52,000 nucleotides of DNA from an uncultured Ruminococcus sp. (lineage in GTDB: Bacteria > Bacillota > Clostridia > Oscillospirales > Acutalibacteraceae). The position numbers were made by a program, and so were the translations under genes. The first letter of the stretch is position 1; each line of letters begins with the position of its first letter. Shown here piece after piece: positions 1 to 8,786 of the stretch. Below the pieces are notes generated by a model. That model was not told the DNA's origin. It searched no databases and worked only from the letters and a program-made list of their open reading frames with translations. The stretch is from the NCBI GenBank assembly GCA_902776375.1, contig CACYPV010000012.1, positions 1 through 52,000 on the forward strand, written 5' to 3'.

Positions 1-307
1 TCCTTGTTGGCAAAGCACCGGCATTATACCACACTTTTTTTAATTTATTTGACTAAACTTCAAAATTGTACTTGACAAAGGGTACACTTCATTATAAGTA
101 AGAAGATATAAGTAATAAGTAATAAGTTATAAGTTATAAGGATCCCCCGATTAGGGGCAGAAGCGTTTATTTGCAGCCGAGGGGGATCCTTCGACTTCGT
201 TCCGCTACGCTCCACTTCGCTCAGGATGACAATTCCGCATTCCGCATTCCGCATTCCGCATTAATCAAGCATCTAGCATCTAGCTTCCAGCCTCTAACTT
301 TCAACTC
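1..307. repeat. Intergenic composite repeat block 1
   Basis: No gene is supported here. The stretch is built from short repeats: ATAAG/TAATAAG heptamers (about 98-140), an inverted repeat GGATCCCCC at 140-148 and 181-189, a core GGGGCAGAAGCGTTTATTTG starting at 154, a segment reading CTTCGTTCCGCTACGCTCC (about 194-212), four tandem TTCCGCA units (about 233-262) and CATCTAG/TAGC units near 270-290. The same parts recur in inverted order at 3320-3430 and 3780-4076. The largest open frame here (60-254) has no ribosome binding site and runs through the repeats, so I do not call it. Confidence 0.75.
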
Positions 308-1963
308 TCAACTATTAAGCATTTCCTCGGCGTGCGAAATTGCCGCCTGAGTTATGTTCACTCCGCCGATTATCCTTGCAAGCTCGTTGACCCTTGCGTC
401 ATGGTCGAGCTCGGTGACGACGGTGAACGTCCTGCCCTGCTCCACTCGTTTGTCGATCAGATAGTGGAAATCAGCGAGCGCGGCGATCTGCGCCTGGTGA
501 GTAACGCACAGCACCTGTCCGGCGCGCGATACCTCTTTAAGCTTCAAGCCGACCTTTTCGGCGGCTGAACCGGAGATACCCGTGTCGACCTCGTCGAATA
601 TCAGCGTGTCAACGTCGTCCGATTCCGAAAGGACGGTCTTTATGGCGAGCATCATTCTGGACAGCTCGCCGCCGGAGGCGATCTTCGCGACGGGGCGCGG
701 GGTCTCGCCGGGGTTGGCTGAGATGAGCAGCTCGACCTTGTCGACCCCGTCCGGGCTTAATTCAGTTTCCTGAAACTGCGGAACGAGCTCAACGTTGGGC
801 ATGTTGAGGAAGCGCATCTCCTCCCTGACCTTGCCGGCGAAGGTGAGCGCCGCTTCTTTGCGCTTTTCACTCAGCTTTTGCGCCAGCGCAGAGGCGTTGG
901 CTTTGGCGGCTTCGCAGGCGGCGATAAGCTCGTCGCGGTTTTTATCGTAATTGAGCAGCTCTTCAAGGCGGGTCTGCATTTGCTCGGCAAGAGCGGGCAG
1001 CTCGTCTGAGGTGCAGTTGTATTTGCGGGTCAGGCGGTTGAGCAGGTCAAAACGCTCCTCGATCTCTTCAAGGCGCTCGGGGTCGCTGTCCAAATTGTCG
1101 ATAGCGTCGGAAATGCTCTCGGCGCAGTCGCGAAGGTTGTAGTAAATATCGGTCAGGCTGTTGCTCAGCTCCTCGTATCCGGAGTCGTAACGCGCGGCGC
1201 TCTGCATTGCTGAGGCGGCGATATCAACAGATTCTATGCCGCCGTCGGAGTCCTCGCCGTCGAGCATGAGCCTTGCCTTGTTGAGCAGGGATGATATCTT
1301 CTCAAAGTTCATCAGCGAGGTGCGCTCGGCTTCGAGCCGTTCTTCCTCGCCTATTTGCACGTCGGCTTCAAATAGCTCCTGCGACTGGAATTGCAGCAGG
1401 TCTATCTCGCGCAGGCGTTCGCTTTCGTCTGAATTGGCTTCGTTTAATTTCTTTTGAAGAATTTTAAACTGTTTATAGCTCTCACGGTACTCATCGAGAA
1501 GCTCACCGCAGCCGCCGTAGCTGTCGATGTAGCCCAGGTGCGTATCGGTGGAAAAGAGCTCGTAGCTCTCGTGCTGACCGTGGATGTTGATAAGGTGCCT
1601 GCTCAGCTCGCGCAGCATAGCTACGGTCGCTGGTCTGCCGCCTATTTTGCAGGTGTTCTTGCCGCTTTGGCTCAAGGCGCGCTGGATAATGAGCTCGTCG
1701 TCGTCACTGTCGAAGCCCAGCTCCTCAAGAGCGGCTTTTACAGAGGGGTTTACGTCCTCAAACACAGCGCTTACAAAGGCGTTGCTTTCGCCCGTGCGGA
1801 TGATATCCTTTGAGGTGCGTTGACCCATGATGGCGTTGATGGCGTCTATAATGATACTTTTTCCCGCGCCGGTCTCACCCGTCAGGACGTTTAGCCCGCG
1901 CGAGAAGTCAATGGTCGTTTTTTCGATAACAGCGATATTTTCGATGTATAAGGTTTTTAACAT
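308..1963 (-). CDS. recN: DNA repair protein RecN
   Basis: A cytoplasmic SMC-like ATPase of 551 residues that organises DNA ends during double-strand break repair by recombination. The N-terminal half-ATPase carries the Walker A motif GETGAGKS at residues 29-36. A long acidic coiled-coil region fills the middle (about 150-380). The C-terminal half-ATPase has the ABC signature ASGGELSR, then Walker B and D-loop FDEVDTGISG. The length matches the family. It is the last gene of nadK-argR-recN; only 14 bases separate it from argR, which suggests co-transcription. The stop lies directly against repeat block 1. Confidence 0.97.
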   Translation of the reverse strand: MLKTLYIENIAVIEKTTIDFSRGLNVLTGETGAGKSIIIDAINAIMGQRTSKDIIRTGESNAFVSAVFEDVNPSVKAALEELGFDSDDDELIIQRALSQSGKNTCKIGGRPATVAMLRELSRHLINIHGQHESYELFSTDTHLGYIDSYGGCGELLDEYRESYKQFKILQKKLNEANSDESERLREIDLLQFQSQELFEADVQIGEEERLEAERTSLMNFEKISSLLNKARLMLDGEDSDGGIESVDIAASAMQSAARYDSGYEELSNSLTDIYYNLRDCAESISDAIDNLDSDPERLEEIEERFDLLNRLTRKYNCTSDELPALAEQMQTRLEELLNYDKNRDELIAACEAAKANASALAQKLSEKRKEAALTFAGKVREEMRFLNMPNVELVPQFQETELSPDGVDKVELLISANPGETPRPVAKIASGGELSRMMLAIKTVLSESDDVDTLIFDEVDTGISGSAAEKVGLKLKEVSRAGQVLCVTHQAQIAALADFHYLIDKRVEQGRTFTVVTELDHDARVNELARIIGGVNITQAAISHAEEMLNS

Positions 1964-1977
1964 ATAACTTACCCGAT

Positions 1978-2433
1978 TTACTTATTTATAATATATTGCT
2001 TTAGAGAATCCGTAAGCTCGGCGGCGCTGCGGTCGTCTGAGCAAGCGGCGAAAATAGTGTCGTCGCCCGCGATAGTGCCGACGATGGAAGGGTTCTCGGT
2101 GGAGTCAAGCGAGGCGCACACGGCGTTCGCCATGCCGCTGAGGGTCTTGATTACAACAATATTCCGCGCGCACGCGACCGATACGACCGACCCCGAAAAG
2201 AGCTGCTCAAAGGCGGTTAGGTTGTTAGAGCTGCGGCTCGCGTCGGAAATGTAGCGGTATTTGCCGTCGCTTCCCAAGGTTTTGACAAGGCGCAAGTCCT
2301 TGATGTCGCGCGAGATGGTAGCCTGAGTGGCCTTGTAGCCCGATTCTTTGAGTCTGGCGATTATCTCGTCCTGAGTTTCAACGGGGTATTCGGAGATTAT
2401 TTCAAGTATTTTTGCGTGTCTTCCGCTTTTCAT
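1978..2433 (-). CDS. argR: Arginine repressor ArgR
   Basis: A transcription factor of 151 residues that binds ARG operators when L-arginine is present. The N-terminal winged helix covers about residues 1-70 and includes the recognition segment ATQATISRDIKDL. The C-terminal oligomerisation and arginine-binding domain ends in the family motif GTIAGDDTIFA (about 118-128), which holds the acidic arginine ligands. The start codon overlaps the nadK stop by one base (TAATG), implying translational coupling. The order nadK-argR-recN is the usual one in Clostridia. No ARG box can be named with confidence near the operon. Confidence 0.97.
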   Translation of the reverse strand: MKSGRHAKILEIISEYPVETQDEIIARLKESGYKATQATISRDIKDLRLVKTLGSDGKYRYISDASRSSNNLTAFEQLFSGSVVSVACARNIVVIKTLSGMANAVCASLDSTENPSIVGTIAGDDTIFAACSDDRSAAELTDSLKQYIINK

Positions 2434-3290
2434 TACAGTTCCCTCTCTTTGAGCTTTTCGTTGAGCTTGCGGTAGAAGTTGCGGTTTTCGATTGAAAGCA
2501 GTTTAAGCTTTAGCGCAGACCGCCTGATATACACCCTGTCCGCTTCGGTGATCTCGATGTTCTTCTCGCCGTCGATAGACAGCATGCAGCTGCAATTCGA
2601 GGGTATCTTAACTCTTACGCAGAGGCTTGAATCGGCGTTGAAAACGACCGAGCGCGAGAACAGCGAGTGCGGGCACACGGGGGTCATCAGTATGCACTCC
2701 ATTGTGGGAGAAAGAATGGGACCTCCCGCAGAGAGCGAATAAGCCGTGGAGCCGGTGGGAGTTGAAAACAGCAGACCGTCCGCGCGGTACTGAGAGATAG
2801 CCTCGCCGTTGAGTGAAAGGTTGAAATCGACTATTTTCGATAGCTGGCCGTGGGTGACGACCGCGTCGTTCACCGCAAGATATCTGCTCGAGCCCGAGGG
2901 CTTCTGCACCTCTATCTCAAGCAGCAGGCGCTCCTCGGTAATGTACGCGCCGCTGACAAGCTTTTTCAGATCCTCGATCTCCTCCGGTTCAACGTCCGCG
3001 GCAAAGCCAAGCCTGCCGACGTTCACGCCGATAAGCGGAACTAACGCGCGAGCCGCGAACTTTGCGGCGTGGATTATGGTGCCGTCGCCGCCTACGGTGA
3101 CAGCCAGATCGGACATCTCAAAAAGCTTTTCGACAGTTTCGGCAAAAGCCACCTTGCTGTCCTTGAACCACGGAGCGCACTCAGAGGGCATGACAAGCTC
3201 GGCGCCGGCGGATGAGAGGATCTCAATGATCCGCGCGGCACAGGTGATAGCCTTTTCTTTTGTCAGATTTACGATGATAGCTGTTTTCAT
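2433..3290 (-). CDS. nadK: NAD kinase
   Basis: This cytoplasmic enzyme of 285 residues phosphorylates NAD to NADP. The GGDGT motif that binds the phosphate donor is at residues 67-71. The NAD-binding segment includes VNDAVV and the glycine-rich stretch DGLLFSTPTGSTAYSLSAGG, both diagnostic of the family. The ATG is preceded by AAAGAGGACA, an acceptable ribosome binding site. It opens the nadK-argR-recN run. Its usual upstream partner tlyA lies 788 bases away beyond repeat DNA, so nadK probably has its own promoter inside or beside that block. Confidence 0.97.
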   Translation of the reverse strand: MKTAIIVNLTKEKAITCAARIIEILSSAGAELVMPSECAPWFKDSKVAFAETVEKLFEMSDLAVTVGGDGTIIHAAKFAARALVPLIGVNVGRLGFAADVEPEEIEDLKKLVSGAYITEERLLLEIEVQKPSGSSRYLAVNDAVVTHGQLSKIVDFNLSLNGEAISQYRADGLLFSTPTGSTAYSLSAGGPILSPTMECILMTPVCPHSLFSRSVVFNADSSLCVRVKIPSNCSCMLSIDGEKNIEITEADRVYIRRSALKLKLLSIENRNFYRKLNEKLKEREL

Positions 3291-4078
3291 ATTGTCCTCT
3301 TTTAAGTGGTTAGTGGCTAGTGAGTTATAAGTTATAAGTAATAAGTTATAAGTAATAAGTAATAAGTTATAAGGATCCCCCTCGGCAATGTACCAACGTT
3401 TCTGCTAATTCATCTAGCCTCTAGCCTCTAGCATCTAGTACCTCCCTAAGGGAATGTGGCACGTGGCACGATTGGGGAAAAATGGCTTAAACACTGGGTT
3501 TTTACAATTGTGCCACTTTGTTTTTATGTGGCACGATTGACGCTGAAATACACTTGTTTGCAGTGTAGTAACCTCCATGCGTGCCATATTATAAAAAACT
3601 ATTTGGCACGATTGGTGCAGAATATCTTTTTTTGCAGCGTAATTCCCTACATGCGTGCCATATTAAAAACAGGTTGGCACGATTGAAAAAGCCGCATGAA
3701 TACTGGGTTTTTACCATGCGTGCCATATTGCCGCATGTCCTTAGGGAATGTGGCACACATGGGGTACATAGATGCTGGAAGCTTGATTAATGCGGAATGC
3801 GGAATGCGGAATGCGGAATTGTCATCCTGAGCGAAGTGGAGCGTAGCGTAACGAAGTCGAAGGATCCCCCAATGTGGGGCAGATACGTTTGTTCATTGCC
3901 GAAGGGGCCCGTAGCCGGGCGGCAACCCTTTTGTCGCTTGCGCGACATTTCCCCTTGAAAGGGGAATCACCTTCGACTAAATCGCTGAACGCGATTTTGC
4001 CTCTCTACGCCCCCTAATACCTGATACCTAGTACCTAATACCTCAACTTATAACTTATAACTTATTACTTATAACTCC
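3291..4078. repeat. 788-bp intergenic repeat region between nadK and tlyA
   Basis: This stretch contains no supportable gene. In order it holds TAG/ATAAG short repeats (about 3306-3373), a GGATCCCCC half-element with a reversed core (3374-3406), TAGC/CTAG units (3412-3440), a four-unit GGCACGATTG array (3451-3756, listed separately), tandem GCGGAAT units (3789-3820), an inverted copy of the segment found at about 190-233 (3820-3866), another core copy (3876-3903), two small palindromes (TCGCTTGCGCGA near 3938 and TCCCCTTGAAAGGGGA near 3950), and more ACTTATA units (about 4044-4076). The composition resembles dispersed intergenic repeats and not decayed coding sequence. Confidence 0.75.
3451..3756. 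repeat. GGCACGATTG / CATGCGTGCCATATT spaced array
   Basis: The decamer GGCACGATTG occurs at 3465, 3530, 3605 and 3676, a spacing of 65, 75 and 71 bases. A second motif, CATGCGTGCCATATT, occurs at 3576, 3650 and 3715, and a divergent partner with GTGCCAC lies near 3510. GGCACG and CGTGCC are complementary, so each unit could fold as a hairpin of about 55-60 bases or present paired half-sites. The array is bounded by near-identical flanks, TAAGGGAATGTGGCAC (3448) and TTAGGGAATGTGGCAC (3741). The function is unknown. The spacers carry a related core (GCTGAAATACAC...TTTGCAG), so they are not unique sequence as in a CRISPR array. Confidence 0.8.
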
Positions 4079-4882
4079 CTAATTATCAAGCTCCTCGTGC
4101 GACGCTTTTACAAGCTGCTCGGGAGTTGTGTCTGTAAACGATTTCGGGTCGTCTGATCTTCTCAGGTGGATCAGGTACTCGATGTTGCCCTCGGGTCCCT
4201 TGATCGGCGAGTAGTCGAGGTTGAGCACGTCGAAGCCGTTTTGAAGGCAAAAGTCATATATCCCCTGCACCACCTCGACATGCACCGAGGGGTCGCGGAC
4301 TACGCCCTTTTTGCCTACCTTTTCCCTGCCAGCCTCGAACTGCGGCTTTATAAGGCAGACAGCCTCGGCATTCTCAGCCATAAGCTCCCTTGCCACGGGA
4401 AGGATGAGGCGAAGCGAGATGAACGAAACGTCCACCGAAAAGAAGTCGATATCGTCCGGCACCTGCTCGCGCGTGACCTTGCGCATATTGGTGCGTTCAA
4501 GGTTGACAACGCGCTCGTCGGTGCGCAGCTTCCATGCAAGCTGACCGTAGCCGACGTCGATTGAATACACCTTTTTGGCGCCGTTTTGAAGCATACAGTC
4601 GGTGAAGCCGCCCGTGGATGCGCCTATGTCCATTGTGGTTTTATCGCTGAGGTCAAGCCCGAACCGGTCTATCGCCTTTTCGAGCTTCAAGCCGCCGCGG
4701 CTGACGTACTTCAAGCCGCTGCCGCGCACCTCGATATCTGCGTTTTCATCATACGAAGCTCCGCATTTGTCGGCTTTTTGGTTGTCGACATACACAAGCC
4801 CCGCCATAATGACCGCCTTAGCCTTTTCGCGGCTTTCGGCAAAGCCCTTTTCATATACCAAAACATCAAGTCGTTTTTTCAT
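4079..4882 (-). CDS. tlyA: TlyA-family rRNA (2'-O) methyltransferase
   Basis: A protein of 267 residues that by family 2'-O-methylates ribosomal RNA; the older name 'hemolysin' is not supported by mechanism. An S4 RNA-binding domain covers about residues 1-60. A Rossmann methyltransferase domain follows, with the SAM-binding motif DIGASTGGFTDCML at 85-98. The S4 plus FtsJ-like arrangement and the length match TlyA. The start overlaps the end of dxs by 17 bases, so the gene is read from the whiA-xseB-ispA-dxs transcript. In many Clostridia nadK follows directly; here repeat DNA intervenes. Confidence 0.94.
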   Translation of the reverse strand: MKKRLDVLVYEKGFAESREKAKAVIMAGLVYVDNQKADKCGASYDENADIEVRGSGLKYVSRGGLKLEKAIDRFGLDLSDKTTMDIGASTGGFTDCMLQNGAKKVYSIDVGYGQLAWKLRTDERVVNLERTNMRKVTREQVPDDIDFFSVDVSFISLRLILPVARELMAENAEAVCLIKPQFEAGREKVGKKGVVRDPSVHVEVVQGIYDFCLQNGFDVLNLDYSPIKGPEGNIEYLIHLRRSDDPKSFTDTTPEQLVKASHEELDN

Positions 4883-6743
4883 TATTCAAGTCCTTTAAAA
4901 TGACCTCGACCATGCCCTCGCTGTCGAGCTTGAGCATCGCGAGCGCCTCGTTTACGGTCATCTGCTTTACGAATTCGTCGCCTATCGCCTTGATGTGATA
5001 GTCGCCCCTAAAGCCCCTTATCACCAGCAGGTCGGAGAAATTGCGCGCGATACCGCCGTTTTTCACGCCTTCCTCAAAGAACCATATCTCTTTGAAGCGC
5101 GAGGCAAAGAAAGTGGCCTCGCCGCTTATCGGCTTTATCTTGCAAAGCTTTAAAATGCAAACGTCTATCCCCTTTTCGCGCAGGACTTGCTGAGCCTTGC
5201 AGGCGTAGGAGAACAGTCTGCCATAGGTCACCATGAGATAACGCGCGTTGGGGTTGCCGTAGATGTTGTAGTCTATGCTCTCCTCGGGGAAGTCGTCGGG
5301 GCGGTAAAGCTCGCCGCCTCGCGGATATCGCACAGCCGCCAAGCCCTTTTGAACATAGAGCGCGGTGTGGAGCGACTTGCGCATGCCCTCAAAATATGTG
5401 GGCGAATAGACGGTGGAATTCGGGATGGTGTTGAGCATCGAAACGTCGAAAACGCCCTGATGGGTCTCGCCGTCGCTGCCCACTATGCCGGCGCGGTCGA
5501 TAGCTAAAACAAGGTGGTTGTTGCCGAGCGACGCGTCGTGGATGAGCTGATCGTACGAGCGCTGCAAAAACGTTGAGTAAACCGCAAACACGGGGCGGAA
5601 GCCCTTTGAAGCCAGTCCGCAGCCGAAGGTGACCGCGTGCTCCTCGGCAATGCCGACGTCGAAAAAGCGGTTTTTGTGGTTTTTGGAAAACTCCGTCAGT
5701 CCGGTGCCGCTGGTCATGGCGGCGGTGATGGCGCAGATCTTGTCGTCCTTCTCGGCGAGCGAGCAGAGCATTTTGCCGAACTCGGCGGAAAAGCCCCAGT
5801 GGCTGGACATCGGCTCGCCCGAATCGATATCGAACTGACCTATGCCGTGGAACTCGCCCGGCTTGCTCTCGGCGGGCTGATAGCCCTTGCCCTTTTTGGT
5901 GACAACGTGGATAAGCGCGGGAGTGTTGTTTTTCTTTGCGGCGAGGAAAGCGTTTTCAAGCTCCTCGACATTGTGACCGTCGATGGGTCCCAAATATGTA
6001 AAGCCGAAGCAATCGAACAGGGTGTTCTTGTACACAAGGTTTTTTATCCTTGATTTGCTGCGGCGCAGGATAGCCTTCATGACCCTGCCGAGAAACGGTA
6101 TCTTCGAAAGCACGCGCTCGGTGCCGCGCTTTATGCGGATATACCTCGGCTGTATGCGCACCGTTGTGAGATAACGCGGGATAGCGCCGACGTTTTTGGA
6201 GATGGACATTTTGTTGTCGTTGAGCACAACGATGAAGTTTTTGTTGAAGCGTCCGGCGTTGTTCATTGCCTCAAACGCAAGTCCGCCCGTAAGCGAGCCG
6301 TCGCCGATGACCGCAACGGTGTGGCTGTTGTCGCCGCGCATAGCCTTGGCGTTAGCTATGCCGAACGCCGCTGAAATGGACGTGCTGCTGTGACCGGTGT
6401 TGAAGTCGTCGTAAATGCTCTCCTCCTTCTTTGGAAAGCCCGAAATGCCGCCCTTGGTGCGCAGGGTATCAAAGCGGTCGAATCTGCCGGTGAGCAGCTT
6501 GTGGGTGTAGCTTTGGTGACCCACGTCCCACACAAGGCTGTCCTTCGGGAAGTTGAAGACGCGATGCATCGCGACCGTCAGCTCCACAACGCCCAGATTG
6601 GGCGAGAGATGACCGCCGTTTACGGAAACGACCTCCACCAGCTTTTCTCTGATCTCCTCGCACAGAAGATCGACGCTCTTTTCGTCAAGCTGCTTTACGT
6701 CGTCGGGTGATTTAATTGTTGAGAGTATTTTATACTCACCCAT
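4866..6743 (-). CDS. dxs: 1-deoxy-D-xylulose-5-phosphate synthase
   Basis: A cytoplasmic thiamine diphosphate enzyme that condenses pyruvate with glyceraldehyde 3-phosphate, the first step of the MEP isoprenoid pathway. From the ATG at 6743 it is 625 residues. An in-frame TTG five codons upstream is possible but lacks a spaced ribosome binding site, while GGGGA lies eight bases before the ATG. Visible motifs are VGHQSYTHKLLTGR, the thiamine-binding GDGSLTGGLAFEAMNNAG and the catalytic-glutamate segment DVGIAEEHAVTFG. It sits between ispA and tlyA, so successive isoprenoid genes are co-expressed. Confidence 0.97.
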   Translation of the reverse strand: MGEYKILSTIKSPDDVKQLDEKSVDLLCEEIREKLVEVVSVNGGHLSPNLGVVELTVAMHRVFNFPKDSLVWDVGHQSYTHKLLTGRFDRFDTLRTKGGISGFPKKEESIYDDFNTGHSSTSISAAFGIANAKAMRGDNSHTVAVIGDGSLTGGLAFEAMNNAGRFNKNFIVVLNDNKMSISKNVGAIPRYLTTVRIQPRYIRIKRGTERVLSKIPFLGRVMKAILRRSKSRIKNLVYKNTLFDCFGFTYLGPIDGHNVEELENAFLAAKKNNTPALIHVVTKKGKGYQPAESKPGEFHGIGQFDIDSGEPMSSHWGFSAEFGKMLCSLAEKDDKICAITAAMTSGTGLTEFSKNHKNRFFDVGIAEEHAVTFGCGLASKGFRPVFAVYSTFLQRSYDQLIHDASLGNNHLVLAIDRAGIVGSDGETHQGVFDVSMLNTIPNSTVYSPTYFEGMRKSLHTALYVQKGLAAVRYPRGGELYRPDDFPEESIDYNIYGNPNARYLMVTYGRLFSYACKAQQVLREKGIDVCILKLCKIKPISGEATFFASRFKEIWFFEEGVKNGGIARNFSDLLVIRGFRGDYHIKAIGDEFVKQMTVNEALAMLKLDSEGMVEVILKDLNNEKTT

Positions 6744-6774
6744 AATATCGATCCCCAAATAAATTGAACCTCGG

Positions 6775-7650
6775 TTATCTTACACGTTTTGCCAAATCCA
6801 TCGCGTAAAAGCTGAGCCCCTTAGTGTTGCCGCCTATTTTGTGCAGAGCGGCTATTGCCTGAGAGGTGTATTTGTCCACAAGCTCTCTGCTTTTGTCTAT
6901 GCCTACAAGCGACACGATGGTGGATTTATGCTTTTCCTCGTCGCTGCCCACGGGCTTGCCGAGCACCTCGTTTGTGGAAGTCAGGTCGAGGATATCGTCC
7001 TGTATCTGGAACGCGAAGCCTATGCTCTTGCCGTACTCGGAGGCGGCGGCTATTGTTTCGTCGTCGGCTCCTGCCGCAATACAGCCCAGCTCGCACGCCG
7101 CCTGAAGCAGACACGCGGTCTTTTTGGCGATAAGCTCCTCCACGACCTCTATCGGCGCGTGGGCGTCCTCGTTTTCGAGGTCTATCATCTGACCGCCGGC
7201 CATGCCGACGCAGCCGGAATATTTTGCAAGGGTGTTTACTGCCCTGCGGCACGCCCTTTCCCCTGCCAGCCCGGCGGTTTTGTCGGAGGTAAGTATCTCG
7301 AACGCGAGGGTCTGCAACGCGTCGCCCGCAAGCAAAGCGGTGTCCTCGCCGAACACCTTATGGTTCGAGGGCTTGCCCCTGCGCAGGTCGTCGTCGTCCA
7401 TGCACGGCAGATCGTCATGGATGAGCGAGTAGGTGTGTATCATCTCAACGGCACAGGCAAACGGAAGCGCCGCTTCGGTCTTTCCGCCGCAAAGCTTGTT
7501 GAATTCGAGCACCAGCATGGGGCGCACGCGCTTGCCGCCCGCTTCTAAGCTGTAGCGCATGGCTTCGATGAGCTTGCCCTCCTTTAGGTCTGTGGAAGGC
7601 AAATAGCCGTACAAAGCGTTTTCGATTATAGTCAGATTGCTTTTATCCAT
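6775..7650 (-). CDS. ispA: Polyprenyl (farnesyl/geranyl) diphosphate synthase
   Basis: A protein of 291 residues that joins isopentenyl diphosphate to allylic diphosphates, supplying undecaprenyl and quinone precursors. The first aspartate-rich motif is in LIHDDLPCMDDDDLRRGK (about residues 77-93), with the extra acidic residues typical of bacterial short-chain synthases. The second is FQIQDDILD. Arginines in GGKRVRP (39-45) bind diphosphate. Product length cannot be fixed from sequence alone. The start overlaps xseB by eight bases, and dxs follows after 31 bases. Confidence 0.95.
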   Translation of the reverse strand: MDKSNLTIIENALYGYLPSTDLKEGKLIEAMRYSLEAGGKRVRPMLVLEFNKLCGGKTEAALPFACAVEMIHTYSLIHDDLPCMDDDDLRRGKPSNHKVFGEDTALLAGDALQTLAFEILTSDKTAGLAGERACRRAVNTLAKYSGCVGMAGGQMIDLENEDAHAPIEVVEELIAKKTACLLQAACELGCIAAGADDETIAAASEYGKSIGFAFQIQDDILDLTSTNEVLGKPVGSDEEKHKSTIVSLVGIDKSRELVDKYTSQAIAALHKIGGNTKGLSFYAMDLAKRVR

Positions 7651-7864
7651 AATTATCCTCCGTCATATCCCGGGCGAGCTTTTGATCTATCTGTTCTATC
7701 CTGCCCTTGTACGCGTCAAGCTTTTTCATGCAGAGAGCCAACAGCTCGCACGCCTTAGCGTAAAGCTCTATGCTCTCGTCCATTGGCAGGGCGCGGTTCT
7801 CGAGCTGCTTTATTGTTTGTTCAAGCAGGTCGTTAGCCTGTTCAAGCGACATTTCTTTATCCAT
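7643..7864 (-). CDS. xseB: Exodeoxyribonuclease VII small subunit
   Basis: A predicted helical protein of 73 residues matching XseB in size and in the core SLEQANDLLEQTIKQLEN, followed by a conserved segment MDESIELYAKACEL. It partners XseA in a nuclease that degrades single-stranded DNA. XseA is normally encoded immediately upstream; here whiA occupies that place with an eight-base overlap, so the large subunit must be elsewhere or absent. It also overlaps ispA by eight bases, so it is translationally coupled on both sides. Confidence 0.92.
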   Translation of the reverse strand: MDKEMSLEQANDLLEQTIKQLENRALPMDESIELYAKACELLALCMKKLDAYKGRIEQIDQKLARDMTEDNYG

Positions 7865-8786
7865 TGCTGTCCTCCGTGGGCATGTATTCCATTATGCGCT
7901 GCATGCGGTGATTAGCCCCGCTGCGGCTTATCGGCGGGCTGAGATTCTCGCCCAGCGCGCGTAGCGACATCTCCGGATTTTCAAGCCGCAGATACGCTAT
8001 TTCTCGAAGATCATCGGGCAGCGCCTCAAGCCCTATCGTTTTTTTGATATATTCTATCGCTTCAAGCTGCTTAGCGGAAGCCGAAGCGACTTTATCTATA
8101 TTAGCTATCTCACTGTTTATGCGGCGGTTCACGTTGTTGCGCACCTGCTTGACCGCCACCGTGCCCATGATCTCCATCGACTGAATGGGCGCGCCGATAT
8201 ATGTCAGCAGGTCGCAGATCTGATCGCTCTCTTTAAAATACACGATGTAGCTGCCGCTGCGCCTGACTGTTTTCGGATTGAAGCGGCACTCGGTCACCTC
8301 GGTCAGTATCTTGCACAAATCAACGCTGAGATTTTTGTGCGGAACGCAAAACTCCGCATGATAACTCTTCATCGGGTCAGACACCGAGCCGCAGGCGAAG
8401 AACGCTCCCCTGACGAACGCCGCCGAGGTGGAGTCGGTCGGAAGGTTAGCGCGGTTAACGCGCAGGGTCACCTGACTGCTGCTGTGCCCGAAATCCTCGA
8501 AAATACGCCTGCAGTCGTTTGAATCGACAACGGATATCCTGTACAGGCGGCTGTCTCCCGAGCGAGCGCGCAGAGCGTTCTGCCGCTCGATTATCGGGGT
8601 ATACAAACGCTCGAGCAAGTATGTCGCGCGCTTGGCGGCATAAGAATTCTCGGTCGTAAAAACTATCTTATCCTCACGGAAGGTCTTGCCGAACAGCAAA
8701 ATGCCGTACAGCTCCGCTTTTAGAATTTCTATATCGGAGCTTTGACATTCACTGAGCTCCTTTTTGACGTCAGATGAAAAAGACAC
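7857..8786 (-). CDS. whiA: WhiA-family DNA-binding regulator
   Basis: A protein of 309 residues with an N-terminal LAGLIDADG-endonuclease-like fold that has lost nuclease function in this family, and a C-terminal helix-turn-helix (from about 230) containing LGENLSPPISRSGANHRMQRI. It is linked to sporulation septation in actinobacteria and to division or chromosome segregation in Firmicutes. The start is GTG at 8786, placed by AGGAGG four bases upstream. It is normally next to rapZ and yvcK; here yvcK is missing and a repeat block separates it from rapZ. It is followed directly by xseB. Confidence 0.95.
   Translation of the reverse strand: MSFSSDVKKELSECQSSDIEILKAELYGILLFGKTFREDKIVFTTENSYAAKRATYLLERLYTPIIERQNALRARSGDSRLYRISVVDSNDCRRIFEDFGHSSSQVTLRVNRANLPTDSTSAAFVRGAFFACGSVSDPMKSYHAEFCVPHKNLSVDLCKILTEVTECRFNPKTVRRSGSYIVYFKESDQICDLLTYIGAPIQSMEIMGTVAVKQVRNNVNRRINSEIANIDKVASASAKQLEAIEYIKKTIGLEALPDDLREIAYLRLENPEMSLRALGENLSPPISRSGANHRMQRIMEYMPTEDSNG

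Noticed and set aside
60-254. Small protein-coding gene of 64 codons
   Set aside because: It runs through the composite repeats, lacks a ribosome binding site and would place repeat units in the protein.
3451-3756. CRISPR-like array
   Set aside because: Repeats are short, alternate with a second complementary motif, and the spacers resemble each other; no cas gene is nearby.
4079-4882. Haemolysin/virulence toxin
   Set aside because: The TlyA name is historical; S4 and methyltransferase motifs and the housekeeping operon indicate rRNA methylation.
6841-7548. Plus-strand open frame of 235 codons
   Set aside because: It is antisense to ispA; GC-rich codon bias of the real gene keeps the opposite strand open, and its product has no recognisable fold.
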